Positions 1 through 7,411 of a stretch of DNA of 64,000 nucleotides are shown here, piece after piece (the first letter of the stretch is position 1; each line of letters begins with the position of its first letter). This DNA comes from Helicobacter apodemus (GTDB lineage Bacteria; Campylobacterota; Campylobacteria; Campylobacterales; Helicobacteraceae): the NCBI RefSeq assembly GCF_000765745.2, contig NZ_JRPC02000001.1, positions 1-64,000 of the forward strand, read 5' to 3'. A program made the translations under genes and the position numbers. A model generated the notes under the pieces. The model was given only the letters and a program-made list of their open reading frames with translations. It had not been told where the DNA came from and ran no database searches.

Positions 1-189
1 CCAACGCATAGCTACGCTTTTAGAGACCTTGCCATCTTTTAGGAGTTTGTTTTCCTCTACGCTTAAAGGATTAGATTCTATATTTCTCCCATAGCCTATC
101 GTATCATACCCCGCAGGGCATTTATAAACACTTGCTCTAAACCCTAATGGAAACTTTCTAACTACATAAGATAATATAGAATCTAGAGG
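1..189 (-). pseudogene. Phage-type lysozyme (GH24) remnant, N-terminal part, runs off the window edge
   Basis: The minus strand is open from 189 to 1 and encodes a stretch with YKCPAGYDTIGYG, the signature of T4/P22-type phage lysozymes. A TAA lies at 190-192 and no start codon precedes the conserved part. The catalytic Glu that normally sits in an EG(F/L) motif about ten residues before YKCPAG is replaced: the sequence reads KFPLGFRASVYKCPAG. The loss of both a start and the catalytic Glu suggests a degraded prophage or secreted muramidase gene. The C-terminal part lies outside the window, so an unusual but functional gene cannot be excluded. Confidence 0.55.
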
Positions 190-317
190 TTAATCTGATA
201 GAGAGCTGGATAAAAGAGGAGAGTGGGTTTGCACGCTATATATGGCAAAAAGTGGGCAGTGTGCTAAGCTACACACCTAAACCTTTTAGAGATGGCTCTA
301 CAATTACGGGTAAATAA
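180..317 (+). pseudogene. Unrecognised C-terminal gene tail
   Basis: After a TAG at 177-179 the plus strand stays open for 45 codons to TAA at 315-317, with residues such as ESWIKEESGFARYIW and KPFRDGSTITGK. There is no start codon with a ribosome site, and the composition looks like the tail of a larger protein. It overlaps the 5' end of the lysozyme remnant on the other strand, as expected at a rearrangement scar. I do not recognise the family. Confidence 0.35.
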
Positions 318-329
318 ATTTTATTGCGA

Positions 330-1058
330 TTATAAAGCAAACAAACGATTTTGGTTAGAAAAATCAGTATAATCATAGTTTTTTAGCTTGTATCGCTTGT
401 TTAAAATACTCCAAATACTTTGATCGTAGCGATTTTCTTTAAATTCTTTTAAATTAGGAATCTTTGATGGAGAATCATCAATTAAAGGGTAAGAGTGGTA
501 AAAATACGCAAGCCACTCCTCTATGATTTTTATAGTTTTTTCACATTTTTTCATAAACACAGCACCAGCAGCTACTTGCCCAGAATCTAAAAAGCTTTCG
601 TCCTCTAATAAATTAAAATGTGCTAATAAATCCGCCTTATTCCAGCACCTTTCTTTGTGTTGTGTTATAACCCCTAATAGTTCTTGCTCTTGTATATCCT
701 TAAAGACTCTCTGTAAATCGCTTTTAGCTTTAGCATTAAACTCAAAGCCAATATCGCAATAAATCAAATAATCCCCAAAATTTATTTGCTCTAATGCCAT
801 TAAAATAACTTTTGGCTTGCAACTCCAATAGTCAAATCCCCTTATGGGTGTTTTAATACCACTTTTATAAGTATAGAATTTATTTTCAAAGTCTTTGACA
901 AAATCTAGTGGCAATGAAGCTTCTGTGTAGATAAAAACATTATCAAAAACCCCTAATGTTTCTGCTTGTTGTTTAAAGCGACAAATAGAGATACCAAGCC
1001 TAGTATCTCCAAAACTCACTAAATAAGCTTTAGATTTATCCCCCCCCCCCGGACACAA
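330..1058 (-). CDS. Glycosyltransferase-like protein with phase-variable N-terminus
   Basis: The 242-residue frame resembles surface-glycan transferases of Helicobacter and Campylobacter with a GT-A-like fold: YLVSFGDTR near residue 12, a YCDIG motif at 100-104 in the place of the usual DxD, DSGQVAAGAVFMKK at 158-171 and RYDQSIWS at 210-217. The reading frame passes through a G11 tract (1040-1050) encoding Pro-Gly-Gly-Gly, directly before the conserved part. No ATG lies upstream in frame; the only candidates are TTG at 1058 or, for a different tract length, GTG at 1056. The only nearby upstream ATG is followed at once by TAA. Expression therefore probably depends on tract length. Acceptor and donor are unknown. 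Confidence 0.65.
   Translation of the reverse strand: MCPGGGDKSKAYLVSFGDTRLGISICRFKQQAETLGVFDNVFIYTEASLPLDFVKDFENKFYTYKSGIKTPIRGFDYWSCKPKVILMALEQINFGDYLIYCDIGFEFNAKAKSDLQRVFKDIQEQELLGVITQHKERCWNKADLLAHFNLLEDESFLDSGQVAAGAVFMKKCEKTIKIIEEWLAYFYHSYPLIDDSPSKIPNLKEFKENRYDQSIWSILNKRYKLKNYDYTDFSNQNRLFAL
1040..1050 (-). repeat. G11 homopolymer (C11 on + strand), contingency tract
   Basis: Eleven consecutive C on the plus strand, read as G11 inside the start of the glycosyltransferase-like gene. Tracts of this length mutate by slippage in Helicobacter and shift the frame of the following codons. Confidence 0.85.
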
Positions 1059-1163
1059 ATCGCTAGAGGCTATTACATTTTTATTTACCGTTTTATCCCT
1101 TTAAAATATAGCTAGAATTTACAAACACGCATTATACCCAACAAAAATTTATAAAGTTTTGAT

Positions 1164-1169
1164 TATAAT
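1164..1169 (+). promoter_or_regulatory. -10 box for trpS
   Basis: TATAAT in an AT-rich stretch, 29 bases before the trpS start. Helicobacter housekeeping promoters rely on the -10 box with a weak -35, which fits here. An AAGG ribosome site lies about 8 bases before the ATG. Confidence 0.6.
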
Positions 1170-1198
1170 TAACAAATTTTTTCAAGACAAGGTCTAAT

Positions 1199-2194
1199 AT
1201 GCAAAATAAAAAATCTCGCGTTTTTTCTGGGATTCAACCAACCGGTAACATCCATTTAGGTAATTACTTAGGAGCTATTAAAAATTGGGTAGATAGGCAA
1301 GATCATTATGAAAATATTTTTTGTGTTGTCAATTCACATGCTATTACAATACCTCAAGATCCAAAAATTCTTAAAGAAAAAACCTTTGAACTTAGTGCAA
1401 TGCTTCTTGCTTGTGGAATAGATCCTAAAAAATCTACGCTTTTTATCCAATCCCAAGTGCAAGAACATACTTCCTTAGCTTGGCTTTTAACTTGCATTAC
1501 CCCTATGGGGGATTTAAATCGTATGACCCAATTTAAAGATAAGAGTCAAAAGAATCCCAAAAGCATTTTATCTGGACTTTTTAATTATCCTAACCTTATG
1601 AGTGCTGATATTTTGCTTTACCAAAGCGACTTTGTCCCCGTAGGAGAAGACCAAAAACAGCATATTGAATTGGCTCGTGATACAGCATTGCGGTTTAATC
1701 GCGACTTTGGAGAAACTTTTGTTATACCTAAGCCACTTATTATGCAAGAGGGGGCAAGGATTATGGGATTAGATGACCCTAGTAAAAAAATGAGTAAAAG
1801 CTCTGGTGATAAACCCAATCACTTAATTGCCCTTATTGATACGCCTGAAGAAATTCTCAAAAAATTTAAAAAAGCCACGACTGATTCGCAAAACCTCATC
1901 ACCTTTGATAAGGAACGTTTAGGCGTTTATAATCTATTAACTATTTACCAATGCTTCACACAAAAATCCCAAAAAACCATAGAAGAGGAATTTAAAGGGG
2001 AGGGATATGGGAAGCTTAAAAGCAAAATCGCTGAAGTTGTTATTGAAAGTTTAAGACCTATTAGGGAATCTTATAATTATCTCATCACCCAAAAAGACTA
2101 TTTAGAAAAAATTTTAGCAGAAGGTGCTAAGAGCGCAAGAGAAATTGCACAAAAAACCTACCAAGATGCTAAAGAAAAAATGGGATTAATCTAA
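1199..2194 (+). CDS. trpS: Tryptophanyl-tRNA synthetase
   Basis: Class I aminoacyl-tRNA synthetase that charges tRNA-Trp in the cytoplasm. The 331-residue length is normal. The HIGH-type signature is PTGNIHLGN at residues 14-22, GEDQ lies at 149-152, and KMSKS is at 197-201. The ATG is preceded by AAGG. The gene converges on the P-type ATPase gene and the two coding regions overlap by 4 bases at 2191-2194, leaving no room for a separate terminator between them. Confidence 0.97.
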   Translation: MQNKKSRVFSGIQPTGNIHLGNYLGAIKNWVDRQDHYENIFCVVNSHAITIPQDPKILKEKTFELSAMLLACGIDPKKSTLFIQSQVQEHTSLAWLLTCITPMGDLNRMTQFKDKSQKNPKSILSGLFNYPNLMSADILLYQSDFVPVGEDQKQHIELARDTALRFNRDFGETFVIPKPLIMQEGARIMGLDDPSKKMSKSSGDKPNHLIALIDTPEEILKKFKKATTDSQNLITFDKERLGVYNLLTIYQCFTQKSQKTIEEEFKGEGYGKLKSKIAEVVIESLRPIRESYNYLITQKDYLEKILAEGAKSAREIAQKTYQDAKEKMGLI

Positions 2195-4848
2195 GCACTT
2201 TTTGCCTGCCTTTGAATAAATCTTAAAGCTTCCCCTAATACAATCACACTAAAACCCACCAACAAAATTTTAATCCATACTTCCAAAGACAAAGGATTAA
2301 CCCCAAAAGCTTTGCCACCAAATTCAACAATAAAAATCTGTAAAATAAAAGTTAAAAGAAATACACAAAGCATCAAAGAATTATTAGCAAAATTGATGAA
2401 AATACTTTGATAGCTTAACTCCCTTGCATTAAAAGCATTAAGAAGCTGAAATACCACAAAAAGCGTAAAAAGTGTGCTTGATTTTTCTTCTTCATTAACC
2501 CCTAAAAAATTTGTAAAATACTGCATAAGACAAACAAAGCTAATAAATATTCCACTAGTAATAATTAATACCAACATATCTTTTGTTAGGATATTAGCAT
2601 TCCGTTTTATAGGTTTTTGTGCCATAAGGTTTTTAGAGGTTGGTTCTAAGCCTAAAATAATAGCAGGGGGTCCATCCATAATTAAATTTACCCATAAAAG
2701 CTGCAAGGCAGTAAATGGAGTTGAAAAACCCATAATCACAACTCCTAAGACAATAAGGACAGATGAGAAATTAACAATAAGCTGAAATTGTATAAATCGC
2801 TGAAAATTCTGATAAATTCCCCTACCCCACTCTATAGCCTTAACAATGGTGGCAAAACTATCATTTAAAAGGATAATATCACTTGCTTCTTTAGAAACTT
2901 CTGTCCCACTTATCCCCATAGCAATCCCTATATCTGCATTCTTAAGAGCTGGAGCATCATTAATCCCATCACCTGTAAGTGCTACAACATTTCCCATAGA
3001 CTTCAAAGTATTAACAATTTGCATTTTAATACTTGGGGTAGAACGTGCGATAATTTTAATCTTAGGTAAATTCTGCAACAACTGCGTTTTAGTCATTAAT
3101 TCTATATCTTTAGCTTCAAGGGCTAGAGAATCTTTTTGCAACAATCCCAATGTTTTACCAATAGCCTTAGCAGTTTCTAAATTATCTCCTGTGAGAATCT
3201 TTACTTCAATTCCCGCCTTTTTACACTCACAAATAGCGTCAAAAACTTCCAAACGCAAAGGGTCTGTAATGGCTACAAACCCACAAAACTCCATCTTACT
3301 CTCTAAACTTTCACGCGTATAAATACTACTCTCTGCAGAGGATAATACTTTATAGGCAAAAGCTATTACACGATAAGCTTGTTGTTGGTAATAAAGTATT
3401 TGTTTTTGTATTTTTTGTAAATCTTGGCATTGCATTAAATCACATTGCGCAAAAATCTTTTCTGGACTCCCCTTACTAAATGCTAGGGTTTTATCCCCTA
3501 TTTCCACAAGTGTTGTCATATTTTTAGTCTCTGAGGAGAAAGGATAAACTTGTATTATCTTGCCTTTTTCGCGTATTTGCTTATAATCTACCCCTAACTT
3601 ATAGCTATACACCAAAAGAGCACATTCGGTAGGATTGCCTATAAATTTATACTTTCCCTGCTCTAAAGTAACCTCTGCGGTAGAGTTTAATATAGCATTA
3701 TTGAGTAAAAAAATCATAGAATCTTTAAAAGGACTATTAGAAATTTCATCAATAGTTTTATCATCTTTAAAAATCCTATCCCTAATAAAACTCTGTTGCA
3801 CACACATTTGGTTTTGTGTAAGTGTGCCTGTTTTATCAGAGCAAATAATATTCACACAGCCAATACTCTCACAAGCCACTAACTTTTTAACCAAAGCATT
3901 TTGTTTAGACATTTTAATAATATTTAAGCTCAAAGAAATAGCTACAATAGCTGGTAATCCTTCTGGCACACAAGCTACAATCAAAACAACACTAGAAACA
4001 AAAATATCCGCAACAATTTGTAATCCAGGCTCTCCTTGTGAGAAAAGAATCCCAATTTGGATAAAAAAGGCTAGAAATGCCGCTAAGATTCCAAAAATGG
4101 TGATTTTTCCACTTAAGCTCTTAAGCTTCTCTTGCAAGGGTGTGCTAAGGTTAGAAACATCCTTTAATGCTAAGGCTATTTTTCCAAATTCTGTTTGATT
4201 GCCGACCCTTATACATAATGCCTTTGCATTTCCTTGAGCAATAAAGCATCCTCTATAAAGCATACTTTCATTAGCATTCTCTCTTAAACAGACAGATTTA
4301 GCAACTGGAAAACTCTCCCCGGTTAGACTTGATTCATCACAAAATAAATCTTGACATTGCAAAATTTTACAATCACTTGGAATCTTATCCCCACTTTCTA
4401 AAAAAAGAATATCCCCTACAACAACATTCTCTTGCCCTATTAATTGCATTACTCCATCGCGTATAACCCTTACTTTATTGTTTTCCAAGAGCTTATTAAG
4501 GCTCTCAAAAGCCTTTTGACTCTTATTTTCCATAGCTAAAGTAACAAATGCTGATAAAAAAATAGCGGTAAAAATGCCTATAGTTTCTAAAAAATTTACT
4601 TCTTGATGATAAAAAGATTCATAGGTATTAACCACTAATGCTAAGAATGCAGCAAAAAGCAATAATGCCATAATAGGTTCTTTAAAAACTTGGATAAGTT
4701 GCACAAATAGCGGAATTTTTTGAGGTTTATCTAAAGAATTCTTACCAAATTTCTCTTTATTTTCTAAAACCTGCTGATGGGTTAAACCAAAACTTATATT
4801 AGTATGGTATTTGGATAAAAGAATAGAAAAGGAATCTTGCAATTGCAT
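2191..4848 (-). CDS. P-type (P2) cation-transporting ATPase, probable Ca2+/Mn2+ exporter
   Basis: An 885-residue membrane pump that exports a divalent cation using ATP. Visible landmarks are TGES at 176-179, the M4 motif PEGLP at 295-299, the phosphorylation site DKTGT at 338-342, TGD at 553-555 and GDGINDAP at 626-633. M6 reads [13 protein letters not shown], with the family's ion-binding Asn721 and Asp725; Met replaces the Thr found in SERCA pumps, as in PMCA-type pumps. Family homology would suggest Ca2+. However, the leader (4862-5020) resembles a manganese riboswitch, and pumps under that control in Gram-positive bacteria export Mn2+, so I favour Mn2+ or mixed specificity. AAGGAGG precedes the ATG. 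sodB lies upstream on the same strand. Confidence 0.93.
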   Translation of the reverse strand: MQLQDSFSILLSKYHTNISFGLTHQQVLENKEKFGKNSLDKPQKIPLFVQLIQVFKEPIMALLLFAAFLALVVNTYESFYHQEVNFLETIGIFTAIFLSAFVTLAMENKSQKAFESLNKLLENNKVRVIRDGVMQLIGQENVVVGDILFLESGDKIPSDCKILQCQDLFCDESSLTGESFPVAKSVCLRENANESMLYRGCFIAQGNAKALCIRVGNQTEFGKIALALKDVSNLSTPLQEKLKSLSGKITIFGILAAFLAFFIQIGILFSQGEPGLQIVADIFVSSVVLIVACVPEGLPAIVAISLSLNIIKMSKQNALVKKLVACESIGCVNIICSDKTGTLTQNQMCVQQSFIRDRIFKDDKTIDEISNSPFKDSMIFLLNNAILNSTAEVTLEQGKYKFIGNPTECALLVYSYKLGVDYKQIREKGKIIQVYPFSSETKNMTTLVEIGDKTLAFSKGSPEKIFAQCDLMQCQDLQKIQKQILYYQQQAYRVIAFAYKVLSSAESSIYTRESLESKMEFCGFVAITDPLRLEVFDAICECKKAGIEVKILTGDNLETAKAIGKTLGLLQKDSLALEAKDIELMTKTQLLQNLPKIKIIARSTPSIKMQIVNTLKSMGNVVALTGDGINDAPALKNADIGIAMGISGTEVSKEASDIILLNDSFATIVKAIEWGRGIYQNFQRFIQFQLIVNFSSVLIVLGVVIMGFSTPFTALQLLWVNLIMDGPPAIILGLEPTSKNLMAQKPIKRNANILTKDMLVLIITSGIFISFVCLMQYFTNFLGVNEEEKSSTLFTLFVVFQLLNAFNARELSYQSIFINFANNSLMLCVFLLTFILQIFIVEFGGKAFGVNPLSLEVWIKILLVGFSVIVLGEALRFIQRQAKSA

Positions 4849-4861
4849 TAAGCCTCCTTAA

Positions 4862-4920
4862 CTATATATGAGCCTAACGCAAAGAGGGAATCATATATAG
4901 CGAAAATTCGTTATATATGA
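4862..4920 (-). promoter_or_regulatory. Mutually exclusive AU-rich helices before the ATPase start (probable expression platform)
   Basis: Three copies of a TCATATATA-type word alternate in orientation. Bases 4891-4904 pair perfectly (one G-U) with 4907-4920 to give a 14-bp hairpin. The same segment 4891-4900 can instead pair with 4862-4871 as a 10-bp helix that ends right beside the AAGGAGG ribosome site. The two helices cannot coexist. No U-run follows the first hairpin, so translational control seems more likely than termination. Confidence 0.55.
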
Positions 4921-4929
4921 GTCTCATAA

Positions 4930-5020
4930 TTCAAGGTAAAACCAGATAATTATTAAGAAATACTATCAGTATGTTGGCTTACCACAAGAAAATTTCTTGC
5001 TTACTACTCCCTCACAATGA
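4930..5020 (-). promoter_or_regulatory. Candidate yybP-ykoY (Mn2+) riboswitch aptamer
   Basis: Read on the minus strand, the leader holds GAGGGAGUAG (5014-5005), then a hairpin with arms CAAGAA/UUCUUG, then GCCAACAUACU (4978-4968), where AUACU pairs with AGUAU as a short stem. GGGGAGUAG and CCAACAUACU are the two conserved blocks I remember for the yybP-ykoY aptamer, in the right order and spacing. The outer P1 helix is only weakly visible. It sits between a promoter at 5027-5035 and a P-type metal pump, a classic target class for this riboswitch. Confidence 0.72.
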
Positions 5021-5026
5021 AGCGGT

Positions 5027-5035
5027 ATTCTAGCA
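5027..5035 (-). promoter_or_regulatory. Extended -10 promoter for the ATPase leader
   Basis: On the minus strand this reads TGC-TAGAAT, an extended -10. Transcription would start near 5020, immediately before the riboswitch-like leader and about 170 bases before the ATPase ATG. This makes the ATPase independent of sodB. Confidence 0.6.
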
Positions 5036-5054
5036 TAAACTACTTAAGTATATA

Positions 5055-5681
5055 TTAAGTATGTAAAGAGTCTATATAAAACTTCACTGAATTCATACCC
5101 TCTTTTTTAGCCCACTCTAAAGCTTTAGAAACAAAATCCCAATGGATATGGCTAAAAAACTTATCTAAATATCCCGGACGTGCGTTTCTATAATCCACAT
5201 AATAAGCGTGTTCCCAAACATCAACCACCAAAATAGGAATTAACCCTTGAGTTACAGGAGTTTGTGCGTTACTTGTTTGGACTATCTCTAGTTTTTTAGA
5301 ATTTGGATTATAAACAACCCAACACCATCCAGCACCAAAGAGTGTTGTAGCAGATTGTAAAAAAGTCTCTTTGAATTTATCAAAACTTCCAAAAGATTCA
5401 TTAATGGCATTTTTTAACTCATCACTTTGCTTAGTTTCATTAGGAGAGATACAGTCCCAATAAAAATCGTGATTATAAATCTGTGCTGCATTATTAAAAA
5501 TCCCACCTTGTGCCTTTGTTACAATATCAAAAAGCCCTGCAGATTCAAACTCTGTTCCCTTAACAAGATTGTTTAAGTTATTGATGTAAGTTTGATGATG
5601 CTTCCCATAATGGAATTCACAAGTTTCTCTACTAATAAAATCTTTAATTTCACCAAAAGGTAATGTGCGTAATTTAAACAT
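5055..5681 (-). CDS. sodB: Superoxide dismutase, Fe type
   Basis: Converts superoxide to O2 and H2O2; a cytoplasmic metalloenzyme of 208 residues, normal for the family. The metal ligands by alignment with E. coli SodB are His24 (in FHYGKHH), His71 (NHDFYW), Asp154 and His158 (DVWEHAY). Gln67 in NNAAQIYNH is the Fe-type active-site glutamine. It is apparently monocistronic: an 83-base gap upstream holds a palindrome and a separate promoter follows downstream. No signal peptide is seen. Confidence 0.97.
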   Translation of the reverse strand: MFKLRTLPFGEIKDFISRETCEFHYGKHHQTYINNLNNLVKGTEFESAGLFDIVTKAQGGIFNNAAQIYNHDFYWDCISPNETKQSDELKNAINESFGSFDKFKETFLQSATTLFGAGWCWVVYNPNSKKLEIVQTSNAQTPVTQGLIPILVVDVWEHAYYVDYRNARPGYLDKFFSHIHWDFVSKALEWAKKEGMNSVKFYIDSLHT

Positions 5682-5703
5682 GACTTTCCTTATTTATATA
5701 GAA

Positions 5704-5721
5704 TTAAGGTATAAACCTTAA
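5704..5721. promoter_or_regulatory. Palindromic operator candidate upstream of sodB
   Basis: TTAAGGTATAAACCTTAA is a perfect inverted repeat with 7-bp arms and a 4-bp centre, 23 bases before the sodB ATG. On the sodB strand its centre supplies a TTTATACC element that could serve as a -10 region, so a bound regulator would block transcription. The regulator is unknown; Fur or PerR-type proteins are candidates by function only. Confidence 0.45.
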
Positions 5722-5764
5722 AAGAAATTTTACAAAATAAAAAACAAAAAAAACTTTAATTTCT

Positions 5765-6079
5765 TTAAACAGAAATATCTAAATGTTTAATATTCCCATC
5801 TTCTCCCACTTCTATATTATCCCCATCTTTTTTTTCACCTTCTTTAGCTTGCTTTTCCTCCTCATCCCTCTCTCTAGCCTGTCCCTCTGCATCTTCATCA
5901 CTTTTTAGAGTTTCTTCAGTAGGACGCACCTCTTCAATCTCATTTTGTTTTTCTTCCATAATCTGGAGATTAACCATTGCTTGAAAATCTCCCTTTACTT
6001 GGGAATTAGCATATTGTATGGAATTAACCTGTGCATTTTGATTAATATAAGTAACATTGCCTATAGGATTTACTGCCAT
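5765..6079 (-). CDS. Conserved small acidic hypothetical protein
   Basis: A 104-residue protein without signal peptide or membrane segment. The N-terminal 40 residues are Asn/Gln-rich (IGNVTYINQNAQVN); the rest is very rich in Glu, Lys and Asp and is probably disordered or coiled-coil. It follows the RqcH-like gene by 3 bases and is probably the last gene of the nadK-recN-rqcH unit. I recall a similar short protein next to the same genes in H. pylori, but no function. Confidence 0.75.
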   Translation of the reverse strand: MAVNPIGNVTYINQNAQVNSIQYANSQVKGDFQAMVNLQIMEEKQNEIEEVRPTEETLKSDEDAEGQARERDEEEKQAKEGEKKDGDNIEVGEDGNIKHLDISV

Positions 6080-6082
6080 CTT

Positions 6083-7411
6083 TTACTCCTTTATAGCCTT
6101 AAGTGTTTGCTCCTTTGCATAAACTACCTTTGCACCCTCTAGGATTTTTACAAATTTCCTTTTTGTGTAATCAACTTCATAACTTCCACCATAACTTTTA
6201 AGCAATCCGACTAAAATTTGTGCTGCTTTGTAAATTATTATATCAGGAATCTTGCTTTTTCCACTATGGATAATGCAATGCGAGCTTGGAATATCTCTAA
6301 TATGCAGCCACAAATCCTCAGCTTTAGCCTCTTTTAAAAGGACAATATTCTCTCTCTCACTCTTCCCAATAGAGATTTTAAAACCCTCGATAAAAAAGCT
6401 CTCAAAAGCCTTATCGCCTTTGCTTTTCTTAATATCTTTTTGAAAATTGGAATCTAAAATTTCTAAATCGTGTATATTTGTTACATTTTGAACCATTCCT
6501 AAGAGATTTTGATAAAAGTTGATTTTTTCTTTCAAATGATTTTCTTGAATATAAATATTTTGTGCTTTTTTATAAAGTTTTTTAGAGTTTTCAAAAAATA
6601 TTTGGGCTGCTTGAGAGAGCGAATGTGCCTTAGGTGGCAAAACTATGAGCTTCCCATCTAATACAATTTCTTTGCCCCTAAAATCCAAAAAACGATAAAG
6701 ATTATGAATAATAACTTTCCCAAATTCTAATTCCTCTTTAGCTTTTTGCTCTAATAACTCCTTGTTCCCTAGAGATTTAAGAATCTCTTGAAGATGAAGA
6801 ATTTTTTGCTGAATATAAAGACTAACTTTCAAAATTCTTTTCTCTAAAACCTCTTGCTTTCTATAAACAAAGAGATTTTTTAAATCTACAAATAAATCCC
6901 CCTCTTTTTCTATCATAACTTTTTTAGCAAACACAGGTTGTGGCAGCGGTAACAACTTCTTATTAATGCGAACCTCACGAAAAGATTGTGAGAGAGTAAT
7001 ATGACGCAAAGCATCTAAAACAACCTGCTCGTTATTGAGTAAAATAAGATTCGTATTCCTGCCCGTAAATTCTGCTTGTAAAATCACTTCTAAAGTCTTA
7101 TAACTATGCTTAGTTTCTAAAAAGAGCTGTAATATCCTATTTTCCCCATCAACTTGTGCTTTTGTAATAAAAGCATTCACACAATATTTCTCTAAACTCC
7201 TATCAAAAGGTGCATTATAGCTCTTAGGAGAGAGCAATAAATCCTCTGTAACAAAAATACCGCTTTTTCCTTTACTCAAATCAAAATAAAAGATACTCCC
7301 TGCAATATCTAATTTAAAAAGATTATCCCCTATACGTTTAATGAGACGAAGCTTAAGGGGGGTTTTATCGTTTAAAAAGGAGGAAAATCTCTTTAAAAGA
7401 TTTAAATTCAT
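6083..7411 (-). CDS. rqcH: RqcH/NFACT-family protein (fibronectin-binding-protein-like)
   Basis: A 442-residue NFACT protein. The N-terminal NFACT-N domain includes EFTGRNTNLIL at 114-124; a helical coiled middle covers about 200-340; the C-terminal NFACT-R domain has DLWLHIRD at 366-373 and YTKRKFV at 414-420. The family binds obstructed 50S subunits and adds Ala tails to stalled nascent chains in ribosome quality control; older annotations call it fibronectin-binding. The ATG overlaps the recN stop by 4 bases, indicating translational coupling. It is shorter than the Bacillus protein, as usual for Helicobacter. Confidence 0.85.
   Translation of the reverse strand: MNLNLLKRFSSFLNDKTPLKLRLIKRIGDNLFKLDIAGSIFYFDLSKGKSGIFVTEDLLLSPKSYNAPFDRSLEKYCVNAFITKAQVDGENRILQLFLETKHSYKTLEVILQAEFTGRNTNLILLNNEQVVLDALRHITLSQSFREVRINKKLLPLPQPVFAKKVMIEKEGDLFVDLKNLFVYRKQEVLEKRILKVSLYIQQKILHLQEILKSLGNKELLEQKAKEELEFGKVIIHNLYRFLDFRGKEIVLDGKLIVLPPKAHSLSQAAQIFFENSKKLYKKAQNIYIQENHLKEKINFYQNLLGMVQNVTNIHDLEILDSNFQKDIKKSKGDKAFESFFIEGFKISIGKSERENIVLLKEAKAEDLWLHIRDIPSSHCIIHSGKSKIPDIIIYKAAQILVGLLKSYGGSYEVDYTKRKFVKILEGAKVVYAKEQTLKAIKE

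Noticed and set aside
2846-4198. 158- and 187-codon plus-strand frames opposite the P-type ATPase
   Set aside because: Antisense shadows of a well-supported gene, rich in Ile/Ser/Lys as expected from reversed codons.
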